NCBI GenBank assembly: GCA_013298815.1
Contig: JAAFJF010000023.1
Coordinates: 1-46,003, forward strand
DNA: 46,003 nucleotides
Direction of reading: 5' to 3'
Source of the DNA: Polaromonas sp.
GTDB lineage: Bacteria; Pseudomonadota; Gammaproteobacteria; Burkholderiales; Burkholderiaceae_C
In this document: piece by piece, positions 34,998-43,817 of the stretch
How positions within the stretch are numbered: position 1 is the first letter of the stretch
Layout of the letters: each line of letters starts with the position of its first letter
The notes under the pieces: generated by a model
Databases searched by the model: none
The model's input: the letters and a program-made list of their open reading frames with translations, nothing else
Told to the model about the DNA's origin: nothing
Program-made: the position numbers and the translations under genes

Positions 34998-36296
34998 GTG
35001 GATTCTAAAACCAAAAACGATAACTCAAATACGGTTAAAAGCCGCGCCCGCAATAGGTTTACGGCAGTAGCTGTGCGCAGCATGGACGAAGTAGGTTACC
35101 ACCATGATGGCGGAGGACTCTACTTGCAAGTCAGTCCAACCAAAACCAAGTCTTGGGTGTTGCGTTACACCATCAATAAGAAAGTTCGTTACATGGGTCT
35201 GGGGTCTGCTGTTGATTGGACGCTGGCCGAAGCCCGTGAGCGTGCTCACAAATACCGCCAATTGCTATCCGATGGCATAGACCCTCAGACGTTTCGAGAG
35301 CAAGCGCGCCTTCACCGAACTGCCCAAGAAACAGAAGCATCCCGATTACGTCGCACTTTTGCCGAATGCGCTAAGGAGTATCACGACGCAAATGCCGATG
35401 ATTGGAAAAACGCCAAGCACAAAGACCAGTGGATCAATACCTTGACCACCTATGCGTTCCCAGTCTTCGGCAAAGTGCCCATCAGCCAATTGAGTCGAGA
35501 CCAGCTTCGCCAAGCCCTGTTACCGATTTGGAAAACCAAAGCCGAAACAGCTAGCCGCGTCTTGCAACGCATTCGTACCGTCGTCAATTACGGTGCAGCT
35601 ATGGGGTACTGCAACGGTCTGGATAGTGAGCAGTGGGATCAACTCAAAAAAAGCCTACCTAAAAATAGCAAGCAGTTGGCAGGGGAGAGTCATCCATCGT
35701 GTCCTCACGGTCAAGTGGGTGTTGTGCTGCATGCGGTTATGCACGGCACATCTTCAGATGCGGTTAAGCTGGGGTTTGCATTCATTGTGCTCACCGCTGC
35801 ACGCTCTGGCGAAGTACGTTTCGCTGTATGGGAAGAAATCGACCTAGACAATCGCATGTGGACAATACCTAAAGAGCGGATGAAGGCAGCTCGTGAGCAC
35901 ACAGTTCCGTTGTCAAAAGCTGCACTGTCGATTCTGATCCGAGCCAAAGAACTACGCCCAGAACTGTTTACCGACAAAGTCAAGCCTACTGGCCTGATTT
36001 TCCCCAACGTGAATGGCGGCGCACTCAGCGACATGACATTCACACAGGTACTTCGCCGAATGAAGGTCGATCACACCATGCACGGTTTTCGTGCCAGCTT
36101 TAGGACATGGGGTGCAGCAAATACAAACTATGAACATGAGATGCTGGAGTTTGCATTGGCGCACGTTGTTGGAGACAAAACAGTTCGCGCCTACCAGCGA
36201 TCTGACATGGTGGAAAAGCGCCATCAATTGATGCAGGATTGGGCTGACTACATCAATTCCAATGAAGGTGTGGCATTCGTGCGCAATCCGGATTAA
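34998..36296 (+). CDS. P4-type tyrosine integrase
   Basis: Integrases of this type insert genomic islands, often at tRNA genes. The 432-residue protein has the N-terminal DUF4102 arm-binding domain (YHHDGGGLYLQVSPTKTKSW, ARERAHKYRQLLSDGIDP), a SAM-like core-binding domain and the catalytic tetrad Arg269, His362/Arg365 (HGFRASF), His389 and Tyr399. It starts with GTG at 34998, supported by AAGG about 7 bases before. It appears intact. It marks the left side of the accessory region; no adjacent tRNA or direct repeat that would serve as attachment site was found. Confidence 0.93.
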   Translation: MDSKTKNDNSNTVKSRARNRFTAVAVRSMDEVGYHHDGGGLYLQVSPTKTKSWVLRYTINKKVRYMGLGSAVDWTLAEARERAHKYRQLLSDGIDPQTFREQARLHRTAQETEASRLRRTFAECAKEYHDANADDWKNAKHKDQWINTLTTYAFPVFGKVPISQLSRDQLRQALLPIWKTKAETASRVLQRIRTVVNYGAAMGYCNGLDSEQWDQLKKSLPKNSKQLAGESHPSCPHGQVGVVLHAVMHGTSSDAVKLGFAFIVLTAARSGEVRFAVWEEIDLDNRMWTIPKERMKAAREHTVPLSKAALSILIRAKELRPELFTDKVKPTGLIFPNVNGGALSDMTFTQVLRRMKVDHTMHGFRASFRTWGAANTNYEHEMLEFALAHVVGDKTVRAYQRSDMVEKRHQLMQDWADYINSNEGVAFVRNPD

Positions 36297-36445
36297 CGTT
36301 GCCTATCATGTACCAAATTCTTGCGAAGTGCGACAGGACGTTGAAGACGACGCGTGGTTTGAGTAATCGCTCATCATAAGTAGTGCTACTATTACCGAAC
36401 TACTTCTGCATGCCATGTACTTCGTTAACCTGACCACATCAATGT

Positions 36446-37357
36446 ATGCACGAACACGCACGACTCTGCACACCATTCCCTGAGATCGGAAAAAATGTAG
36501 GCGACCTTATCTTCATTTGGGAAGTAGAGGATCATTTTGATTCGTCGCAGTCGGCGAACGCTGCGGTGAAGTTTGCGTGTGCTGACAAACGCTGCGCTGT
36601 GCCCGTAAGTGCCCGCATCATTGAATCAGTCAAGCCGGGACGAAAAATTAGTCCATCATCAAGCTTTCGTGTCAGTGATCGCAACCAACACCATGTGTGT
36701 GACCGTCTACCGCCTCCTGATGCGCCATTCGCTTTGTCATCTGAGGGCGAACGGCACGCCCATTCGCATCGGAGCAATATTCCTCAACGGTGGGTAGACC
36801 CAACGGTAAAAGCAGTAAACAAAGTACCAGCAGGCACTTTTGCTACCTTGGGAGTAGACGGAAAAGCTGGTACTCGTCGGTTAGGATTTCAGCGGACGGG
36901 TAACGGGCAATCAGTTTCCCAATCGCAAAAGGTGCAGTCATTTGCCAAGTCTTGGCTTCCAATGTCCATCCAAGAACGCAAGCACAAAGAACTCTTTGCA
37001 ACATGGAATGTCGGCGGCACCTACTTCACCGCATTTCACCTCCTGTGGTTTGACAATCTGATTACCCTAGACGACATGAAGATATTCGTTGGCTCGGTGG
37101 ATCAAACGACTGCGTATAACACTGGCATCGCAGTTGATCTGAAAGAGTATAGCCGTACTGGATGCCGGATACGAATTTGGATTCCGAGTCAAATAGGTGA
37201 AGAACTCAATGATGCGACGGCAGGATTTTCTTTGAACTATGGAGCGAAGATTTTTGCACTTGGCGTTTTTAGCACCCCCATTGAAAGGGGTGGCTTGCGC
37301 ACTTTGAGTTTGGAACTCAAACATGCAGACATGGTATGGGTGCAACACGAACGATGA
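36446..37357 (+). CDS. Hypothetical protein between two recombinases
   Basis: I do not recognise this 303-residue protein. Its N-terminal third has CADKRC followed by SFRVSDRNQHHVC (about 45-85), a Cys-Cys-His-Cys pattern that recalls the zinc-binding part of CoiA-like nuclease domains; this is only a resemblance. A second domain (about 190-300) begins near ELFATWNVGGTYFTAFHLLW and continues LDDMKIFVGSVDQTTAYNTG and IRIWIPSQI. No signal peptide or membrane segment is seen. No clear ribosome binding site precedes the ATG. It may be part of the mobile element's own functions. The coding call is likely but not certain. Confidence 0.6.
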   Translation: MHEHARLCTPFPEIGKNVGDLIFIWEVEDHFDSSQSANAAVKFACADKRCAVPVSARIIESVKPGRKISPSSSFRVSDRNQHHVCDRLPPPDAPFALSSEGERHAHSHRSNIPQRWVDPTVKAVNKVPAGTFATLGVDGKAGTRRLGFQRTGNGQSVSQSQKVQSFAKSWLPMSIQERKHKELFATWNVGGTYFTAFHLLWFDNLITLDDMKIFVGSVDQTTAYNTGIAVDLKEYSRTGCRIRIWIPSQIGEELNDATAGFSLNYGAKIFALGVFSTPIERGGLRTLSLELKHADMVWVQHER

Positions 37358-37494
37358 CGAAGCAGTATTGGGGGCACGATTGACGATTGAGATAAAAAAT
37401 ACATCTGCTGCCTTGCAGCATCAAAGTCCATCTAAACCTCAAATCGAGCAGCGCACCTACTACACAGACCGCATGGTTCAACCTGCCATCAACC

Positions 37495-38592
37495 TCAAAG
37501 CAAACTCTGCGTCATTTTTCTTTGCACGCTTCTTATATAGACCCCCAGTGTCGCATCATTGGTATGCCTCGTCACTTGTCTGATTTTCCAAGACGGCCAG
37601 TTTTGTTCTGATGCCGTAGTCACAAAGCCTGCTCGCAAGCTATGCCCACTGACTTGCTGTGCATCCACTTTGCCATTTACTCGCGCCACCGAAGCCTTCA
37701 CCACCAAAGCCACACTTTGCGCCGTAAGACCTTCATTTGCCACTTTGTCATGTCGATTCACGGAGCGGAACACAAAGCTCTCAGCTATTTGAGCAAGTTC
37801 AAGCCAATGCTTCAATGCCGCCACAGGGCAACGTTCATGGCTTGTTGCCCTAGGTACGTACAGGGTATAGCCTTGCCCTGTTTGATCTGTTTTACTTCTT
37901 GGTAAAAATACCTCTAGCCCGTTCTCTACAAACGTGATGTGCTCTACTCGAATAGCAACCACTTCGCTTCTTCGCAATGCAGCGCAAAAACACAACAAAA
38001 GCAAAGCACGATCCCTAGCCGATTTCACGGGCTTTTGTCTAGCCACCAACACAAGGGCTTGCAACAAATCATCTTTCACCACAGCACGCTTTCTATCAGG
38101 TGCTTTTCCGTGCAAACGACGTATACCCTGCATCGTGGCTTTGACCACATCATCATGAACAGGCGATGGTGCAGAAATCTCTTGATGGGCTTTGTGCAGA
38201 GAAATCAAACGCCGCTCTAGGGTGCCAACAGACAGTTGACCTGCAAACAATGCCAAATAATTGACGACATCGGCAACCGTTGCTGGCACTGTTAAACCAT
38301 TGGCTGCAAAGTGACGTTTATCACTCTCAAAGCCGCGCATGGTTGATGCTGACAATGCAGCCGCCAGATAGCCATCAGCAGCGTCGGAAAAGACGGTTTT
38401 AACGTCGTTTAATGGTACTTTGGCGCTGTCTAAACGCGCAGCATTGGTAAGACTGTCAAATATGGCGTTTTTGCGTTGTTGATGGTGTTTAAGCGCCGCT
38501 GATTGTGAAGTGATATTTTGTTGCTTTTTGGCAGGAATTGGCGATTTTGGCACTGATTTTGAGACAGCGGTGGAAGTTTGATTTTTGGACAT
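37495..38592 (-). CDS. Tyrosine recombinase / phage-type integrase
   Basis: Starting at the ATG at 38592, the protein has 365 residues. After a basic, disordered N-terminus (about 1-40), it has a SAM-like core-binding domain (about 70-160) and a catalytic domain with Arg207/208 (CAALRRSEV), Lys234 (RSKTDQTG), His317 and Arg320 (GHSLRAGF), His343 (TRHTND) and the nucleophile Tyr352. All catalytic residues are present. It is unlike the P4-type integrase to its left, so the region carries two independent recombinases. Its upstream flank has several inverted repeats that may be its binding sites. Confidence 0.9.
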   Translation of the reverse strand: MSKNQTSTAVSKSVPKSPIPAKKQQNITSQSAALKHHQQRKNAIFDSLTNAARLDSAKVPLNDVKTVFSDAADGYLAAALSASTMRGFESDKRHFAANGLTVPATVADVVNYLALFAGQLSVGTLERRLISLHKAHQEISAPSPVHDDVVKATMQGIRRLHGKAPDRKRAVVKDDLLQALVLVARQKPVKSARDRALLLLCFCAALRRSEVVAIRVEHITFVENGLEVFLPRSKTDQTGQGYTLYVPRATSHERCPVAALKHWLELAQIAESFVFRSVNRHDKVANEGLTAQSVALVVKASVARVNGKVDAQQVSGHSLRAGFVTTASEQNWPSWKIRQVTRHTNDATLGVYIRSVQRKMTQSLL

Positions 38593-39099
38593 TTTGAGCC
38601 TTTTTAATAGGGTTTGGAGATGGATAAATGTGCGAATAAATGAAGGAAGAAACACGCAAATAGACGTGTTGTTGACTAGCGGTTTGTGTGAGTAACCGCT
38701 ACCTAGCGGTAGTGAAAGAAAGTTGAGAAACCCCAGCCGTTTAGACGTGCCAATCTGGACGTGCGTAAGCAAGCCACGCAGCAAGGCGTGATGCAAAGAA
38801 ATCTATCGGGGAATTGGGAGAAGAAAAAAAACCAACGCAAGGTGCGTCAGCTCATACACCTCGCCATTGCAGCGAAATGTTCTTATATTTTCTCAGGCTA
38901 TTGGCAGCAAGGCAAGAAAAAAGAAAAAAGAAAAACTAATTATTACAAGGTTAATTACTCGAATTCCCTTTAAGTTATATTCTTTTCAGGGTGTACGTCC
39001 GCTTGACATGGTTTGCGCGGTTTGAATTTGGGGCGTACTGACGTGATGCCGTTGAACGGGTGCAAAACGTTTGATACAAATATGGGTTGACTGAACTGT
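38593..39099. other. Non-coding stretch with inverted repeats
   Basis: About 500 bases hold no convincing gene. Three copies of TAGCGGT in alternating orientation lie at 38677-38711, forming ACCGCTA-CC-TAGCGGT at 38696-38711. ACACG...CGTGT is at 38652-38669. Copies of AGACGTG or GGACGTG occur near 38663, 38742 and 38757. The right part is A-rich (AAAAAAGAAAAAAGAAAAAC near 38920). A 70-codon reading at 38761-38973 is Lys/Gln-rich and lacks support. Confidence 0.6.
38677..38711. repeat. Alternating inverted repeats (TAGCGGT / ACCGCTA)
   Basis: TAGCGGTT, then AACCGCTA, then TAGCGGTAG. The second and third form a palindrome with a 2-base centre. They lie 85-120 bases upstream of the second recombinase gene, where a recombinase or repressor site would be expected. 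Confidence 0.6.
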
Positions 39100-39612
39100 T
39101 TAGGCGATGCACTTGAGGTATTTTTCTTTTAAACCATGCCACATGGGTTTGACATAATCTTTAAAATCAAATCGTGAATCAAATGAACCATCACATAATG
39201 CGTTTATGCCACCTTTAGGTTCGATTAAAGAAAGCAGTTTGTCGATAGCTTCTAATTCGGAGTGTAAATCAAACATTTTTCTTGCTGCTTCGGATAAGAA
39301 AATATCATTTTTGGGATGCCCATTGAAATTCTTAAATTTTAACGTTTCGAAATTTTGAAGACCCATCATAAAACTAATTTCAGAAACTCGACCGCCTGTT
39401 AATAATAATTGTGCAGAAATGTCTGACAAAGAAATTTCAAGATAATTCTCAATCAACGCATCATGAAACTCAACAACATAAGGCATTCTATAAAGAATAA
39501 AACTGAAATTATCACCCTTGGCACATAATTTACCCTGCATATTGTGACAATTCATAAAACTATGCACAATATCTACCTCCATTAAACGGTCAATTTTTTG
39601 ATTAAATATCAT
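39100..39612 (-). CDS. Putative immunity protein of CDI toxin module 1
   Basis: The protein of 170 residues starts at an ATG (39612) that overlaps the toxin stop codon as ATGA, with an AAGGGG ribosome binding site inside the toxin's last codons. This tight coupling is typical of cdiA-cdiI pairs. A GTG three codons earlier is possible. No signal peptide or membrane segment is seen, so it should be cytoplasmic. I recognise no family. The gene is AT-rich compared with the core genes, as immunity genes often are. The role is inferred from position only. Confidence 0.7.
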   Translation of the reverse strand: MIFNQKIDRLMEVDIVHSFMNCHNMQGKLCAKGDNFSFILYRMPYVVEFHDALIENYLEISLSDISAQLLLTGGRVSEISFMMGLQNFETLKFKNFNGHPKNDIFLSEAARKMFDLHSELEAIDKLLSLIEPKGGINALCDGSFDSRFDFKDYVKPMWHGLKEKYLKCIA

Positions 39613-42600
39613 TTGAACCACCCCTTAATCGTTTGCCATTGAGCTAGGCTAACATTTACGGGCTTGTAATTGTTTCTGACAAGATAATCAAGCTCTTTGG
39701 CATAGTTCCCTTTAAAAGCACCGTCTGCCGTAAGGTAATCACCCTTATATTTTGGAATCGTGGCTAACGCCACATCATCCCCACGCTTAATCGCTGCATC
39801 CAAAAATGGCTTGTTTATCGTTTCAAAGAATTGATTTCCAGCTGAATTTACTGCCGCATCATTGACATTAAGCACATTAAATCCGCCCGGCCTTGCACCA
39901 AAGTCAGATGTTTTAACTGCACTCATTTGTATTTCAATGACTGAACTCATGTCATCAGAGTAGCGCCCCAATACCGTAGTTGTCTTATTAGGATTAGCAG
40001 GAATAACACCCGCTGACGTGTTCAATCCCACAGGGTTACTTGATGCCCCATCCTTATAAAAATTATTTTCAACACTCTTTATGGCCTTCAGCTTCTCCGT
40101 CACACTAAGCCCAGAGTCAAGCAACGCTTTACCACCGAATTTCGCTAAATCAGCCGCAGCCTTCAGATCCATCAACCACATCTCAGGATATACAGGTTCT
40201 AAGCCTTGTGCCTTCTCTTGCGAAACTCTCCAAAAGTCATTCAGTGTTTTTTGATCTGGACAGCTGCTGGGTGCTGTGCAGCCTAAAGCAGCTAACTCAC
40301 TTTTAACAAAGTTACTGACTTTATTGCACTCTTCACCTTTGCAATTCAATACCGCATCTGCCAGTAATAAATTCGTCTTTTTGTCTTTGGCATCTAGTAT
40401 TAATGCTGTTTTGCAATCTTCAGGATTATTCGTGGTGATGCAGCTTGCTCTAGCTTTGTTTAAATCGATGCGCTCCTTATGATTCAAATAATTATTCACC
40501 ACCGCATTGTTAGAAGTATTCAGTGCAATATTCAGCTTAGATGCATCTTGGCCTGTGACTAATCCTGCAATTGCCGTTGTTACTTTAGCAAAGTTGGCAA
40601 TATCTAGATCCGTAGCACCTGCGAAGGTTGTACCGTACAACTCTGCACTTACATGCCCAACCACTGCACCACCAGCACCCGCAGCACAACCACTGCTGTT
40701 ACCTGCTGTGGCACTGCCTACTGCACAGCCTAAGATGGCGTGGGCTAGATTGCTGGTGAAGATATCAAGTTTGGCGTCGCCAATTCCATTGGCTCCTTGC
40801 GCCGCAAGTGAATTAATCACCGCCCCTTTGATAGCATTTTTAAGCGCATCCTCAACACTGCCACCATTGATGGCTGTGGTGATGAGGCTGCTGGCAACGC
40901 CGTTGATCAGGTTGGTTTGTAGTTTGTCTATAAAGCTTGAGCCAAGTCCTGTTGAGGGTAGGTTCAACGCTGTCCCTAAACCTTGCACCAAGCCTGCCGT
41001 TGCCATAGCGGTCACTAGGGATTTGATATTTTCTTTTGAGCCTAGCTCTTTGAGGGCTGCACCTATGTCGCCTTTGTTGTTGATGATGGCTAGTGTGGCG
41101 CTGGTAGCTAGGGCGGTGATGCCGGCTGCGGTAGCAGCACCAACGCCACCTGCAATTGCTGTGCCTGTAGCCGATGCAAATACTGCCCCTTCTACAACAA
41201 TCGCTTCCCCTGCAGCAACCGCTGCATTTGTGCCCACCGTTGCACCCCAACCAGTGGCTGTTCCATAAGTCGCAATCGCCACCACAATAGCCACCACAAT
41301 GGATGCTGCCGGCGTTAGCCCTTCCTTCTTATAGTCCCAGCTTTTGTTAATCACCTCAACCCGCTGCCAGTCAATGTCGCTTCTCTTGGCTAGATCGGTG
41401 AGATATTCATTGCCCGGTTGTTTGGCTAGGCTGGTGATTTGCTCGGTCAAACTGGCGTTTTTAGGGAGCTGGACGGTAATACCGCCTGCGCCTTGGAAGT
41501 TACTCATGCCCACTGGCACGTTGATGTTGGTCAGGTGCATGACCTGATTGGTCGTGCCTTTGCTTTGCGTGCTTTGCCACACCAAGTTGTTGCTGGTTTT
41601 GCTGTGCTCTGTGGTTTTGGTGTCTAGGGCGGCTAGTAAGTTGGTTTTGCTGGCTGTTGGGGTGAAGCTGGCACCAGTGATCAGTGTGCCTTCTAGGGTG
41701 ATGGCGTTGCCTGCAGTGATGTTGACTGCGCCGTTATTACCATTCAAGTTAGAGACGATGGCTTTTCTGTCTAGCTCTATGTCTGTGGTGCTGCCGCCTT
41801 TGAAGTTGCTCTTCAAGCTGTTGATGCTGGTTTTTTCCTTCACATCGTAGGCGGCGAGCACGTTAACGTTGTTGCCTGCGCTGAGGTTGATGCCTGCCGC
41901 GTTGATGTTGGTGCCTTGTAGGGTCAGGTCGCGTCCTGCATTTATATCAGCACCGCCACCTGCGTTTAGGGTGCTTGCGGTGTTTTTAAGGTCAATGTCG
42001 CGGGTGGTGATGGTTTTGGTGTCTTTGCCAAAGATGCCATTTCGGGTTGTGGTGACACGGTTGTAGTCGTAGCTGCTGCCTTTTAGGGCTGTGGTGACGC
42101 TGGCGTCTCGACCCGCTGAGATGTTGAGACCTCCGCCGGCGTTGACTTGTGTGCCTTGGGCGTAGAAGTCGCGCCCTGCGTTCATGCTGAGGTTGCCGCC
42201 TACGTTGATGTTGACGCCCGTTTGGTCATACGTGCCGTAGCTGAAGCTGTTGCTTTTGTCGTTAGGGTCTATAAGTTTGCCGTCTTTGTCGCGTTTGCCA
42301 AAGTTGCCGCTGACTTGGCGGCCTTTGTCTTGGGCTATCAGTAGTATGTCATTGCCTGCGCTGATGCTGGCGCTACCGCCTGCTGCAATGCTGCCAGCTT
42401 TGATGACGACGTCATTGCCTGCGCCTATCTTCAAGGTGTTGCCAGCGTTGATGTTGCCTTGGATGCTTTGGATGTCTTGGGCTGCTATCAGGCTCACGTC
42501 TAGGCCTTTGAGTGTGCCTGTGAGGTTGGTGATGTTGGCGGCATCTATAGACAAATTTCCCCTAGCGGCCATCAGGCCGCTGTTGACCATGTCGCCTTTG

Positions 42601-43400
42601 AGTTTGAGGTCAATGCTTTTGGCGGATAAGAGGTTGCCGCTGCCGTCTATGTCGCCGGGTTTGACCAGTGCATAGACTTGCGGGACGAGTGCTTTTGTCT
42701 TTGTGCCATCGGCTAGGGTGACTTCTTTTTCGACAAGCCAGACGATGTCTGTGGTCAATTTGGCCATTTGTTCGGCTGTCAAGGCAACGCCTACTCTCAA
42801 TCCGTAGTCTTTGCCAAACTGGATGCCTGCGTTCATCAGGGCTTTGTATTGTTCTTCGTCGTTGGCGTATTGTTCGCCGTCGTATTCGTCTAAGAAGCGG
42901 CGGCCTGTGAGGTCGGCTATTTGCTCTCGAATGAGCTTTTGTTCGTAGAAGCCGTCGCCTAAACGTTTGGTTTGAGTGGCTGGGTCGTAGCCCATTTGCG
43001 TGAGCATGTAGTCTGAGCCCAGCCAGAGCTTGTTTTGTGTGAAGCGCGGGTCGGTTTCTACCAAGTAGCCTTTGGGTTTGCCATCCTTGTCAACGGGTTG
43101 GATGATGTACAGGCTGTTGTTCGGTAGTTGGGCTGTGGTGCTGTTGCTGGAGCGCGATGGAGGATGGCATAATGCTATATTATTTATAGCTGTAGAGGCA
43201 ATAAATAAGCCGGCTATAGGCTGATTTAAGTCTGAAATAGATGATTTTGAGGGTTTTAGCGAACGATGATGCGATTTACGGAGTTTAAAGGGCGTAAGGT
43301 TGCCAAATCCCAATTGATTGTGAGTTTTGGTAGTTTGATTTAGAAAATGCACCGCTTTATGTTCAATAGAAGTTGAAATTATGGATCTTGAAATACTCAC
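39609..43400 (-). CDS. CdiA/FhaB-type toxin, N-terminally truncated (orphan module 1)
   Basis: The 1263-residue protein is the C-terminal half of a filamentous-haemagglutinin/CdiA protein. Its homology starts at about residue 95 (SLYIIQPVD..., GYLVETDPRFTQNKLWLGSD). It continues with LIREQIADLTGRRFLDEY, beta-helix repeats (about 240-560, e.g. AGRDLTLQGTNINAAGINLS), an Ala-rich hydrophobic segment (about 690-770), a pre-toxin region with a VENN-like NAVVNNYLNHKE (about 963), a cysteine-containing linker and a VENN at 1110-1113. The last 150 residues form the toxin-like domain. There is no signal peptide or two-partner secretion domain. The first 90 residues look unrelated and include a dispersed repeat. 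The true start is uncertain. Confidence 0.85.
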   Translation of the reverse strand: MSISRSIISTSIEHKAVHFLNQTTKTHNQLGFGNLTPFKLRKSHHRSLKPSKSSISDLNQPIAGLFIASTAINNIALCHPPSRSSNSTTAQLPNNSLYIIQPVDKDGKPKGYLVETDPRFTQNKLWLGSDYMLTQMGYDPATQTKRLGDGFYEQKLIREQIADLTGRRFLDEYDGEQYANDEEQYKALMNAGIQFGKDYGLRVGVALTAEQMAKLTTDIVWLVEKEVTLADGTKTKALVPQVYALVKPGDIDGSGNLLSAKSIDLKLKGDMVNSGLMAARGNLSIDAANITNLTGTLKGLDVSLIAAQDIQSIQGNINAGNTLKIGAGNDVVIKAGSIAAGGSASISAGNDILLIAQDKGRQVSGNFGKRDKDGKLIDPNDKSNSFSYGTYDQTGVNINVGGNLSMNAGRDFYAQGTQVNAGGGLNISAGRDASVTTALKGSSYDYNRVTTTRNGIFGKDTKTITTRDIDLKNTASTLNAGGGADINAGRDLTLQGTNINAAGINLSAGNNVNVLAAYDVKEKTSINSLKSNFKGGSTTDIELDRKAIVSNLNGNNGAVNITAGNAITLEGTLITGASFTPTASKTNLLAALDTKTTEHSKTSNNLVWQSTQSKGTTNQVMHLTNINVPVGMSNFQGAGGITVQLPKNASLTEQITSLAKQPGNEYLTDLAKRSDIDWQRVEVINKSWDYKKEGLTPAASIVVAIVVAIATYGTATGWGATVGTNAAVAAGEAIVVEGAVFASATGTAIAGGVGAATAAGITALATSATLAIINNKGDIGAALKELGSKENIKSLVTAMATAGLVQGLGTALNLPSTGLGSSFIDKLQTNLINGVASSLITTAINGGSVEDALKNAIKGAVINSLAAQGANGIGDAKLDIFTSNLAHAILGCAVGSATAGNSSGCAAGAGGAVVGHVSAELYGTTFAGATDLDIANFAKVTTAIAGLVTGQDASKLNIALNTSNNAVVNNYLNHKERIDLNKARASCITTNNPEDCKTALILDAKDKKTNLLLADAVLNCKGEECNKVSNFVKSELAALGCTAPSSCPDQKTLNDFWRVSQEKAQGLEPVYPEMWLMDLKAAADLAKFGGKALLDSGLSVTEKLKAIKSVENNFYKDGASSNPVGLNTSAGVIPANPNKTTTVLGRYSDDMSSVIEIQMSAVKTSDFGARPGGFNVLNVNDAAVNSAGNQFFETINKPFLDAAIKRGDDVALATIPKYKGDYLTADGAFKGNYAKELDYLVRNNYKPVNVSLAQWQTIKGWFK
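40780..41130. repeat. Homologous block B, copy 1 (cdiA module 1)
   Basis: This block is nearly identical to 45076-45425. It encodes the stretch from KGDIGAALKELGSKENIKSL through INSLAAQGANGIGD. Confidence 0.85.
41272..41695. repeat. Homologous block A, copy 1 (cdiA module 1)
   Basis: This block matches 45580-46003 at a constant offset of 4308 bases with few differences. It encodes from about TGASFTP through ASIVVAIVVAIAT. It continues beyond the window in the other copy. Confidence 0.85.
43171..43227. repeat. Dispersed repeat copy at the 5' end of orphan cdiA
   Basis: TATTATTTATAGCTGTAGAG, then GCAATAAATAAGCCGGCTAT. It lies 40-60 bases upstream (in coding direction) of the point where CdiA homology begins, and is read in frame as part of IAGLFIASTAINNIALC. 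Confidence 0.75.
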
Positions 43401-43413
43401 TTTCTATCAATTT

Positions 43414-43815
43414 TTAAGAAGTTGGTTTTTGCACCGCAACGATAAACAATCCCCGCTCCGTTCTTAGTTGCATTCCATCAATTACAACAGGTCTGTCATC
43501 ATTAATTCTTGCGCTAAGGTTATTTGGGTAAATTTCTGGGAATACAAATCCACACATATGACATTTTACATTTGAAGATATGCTGTAAATATTAAAATTA
43601 GAAAATTCAGCATTAATTTTTTTATCTAAATCATCTTTATTACTGTTGTTGTCAAGATATTTATTGAATAAATTATTTCTAACGAATAATTCATTTCCAT
43701 CCTTTGAATATATATACTGATTTTCTCTATTTAGATGAGAAAACCAAGTAAATAGTATTTCATGCCTGCATGCGGGGCAATTCATTGATTTTCCATCACG
43801 TAAAATTTTTTCCAT
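43414..43815 (-). CDS. Putative immunity protein of CDI toxin module 2, zinc-ribbon-like
   Basis: The 133-residue protein starts two bases after the stop codon of the upstream cdiA gene, as expected of an immunity gene. It has two Cys pairs, CPAC near residue 18 and CHMC near residue 86, that could hold a zinc ion as a ribbon. The middle is Asn/Asp/Lys-rich. No signal or membrane segment is visible. The gene is strongly AT-rich. No known family is recognised; the start may instead be at the internal MNCPAC. Orphan cdiA begins 13 bases downstream. Confidence 0.68.
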   Translation of the reverse strand: MEKILRDGKSMNCPACRHEILFTWFSHLNRENQYIYSKDGNELFVRNNLFNKYLDNNSNKDDLDKKINAEFSNFNIYSISSNVKCHMCGFVFPEIYPNNLSARINDDRPVVIDGMQLRTERGLFIVAVQKPTS

Positions 43816-43817
43816 AA

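Noticed and set aside
37273-37292. CACCCC...GGGGTG palindrome in the unknown 303-residue gene
   Set aside because: It looks a little like the arms of the 6621-6742 element but is short, coding, and lacks the AATTCCCC flank.
38761-38973. 70-codon reading on the plus strand
   Set aside because: It is Lys/Gln-rich, lies over repeats and A-rich DNA, has no convincing ribosome binding site and resembles no known family.
40507-41268. 253-codon plus-strand reading opposite cdiA
   Set aside because: It is the antisense of the Ala/Gly-rich cdiA segment; its Pro/Leu/Ala/Val-rich product is a frame artefact. A similar reading mirrors module 2 at 45124-45642.
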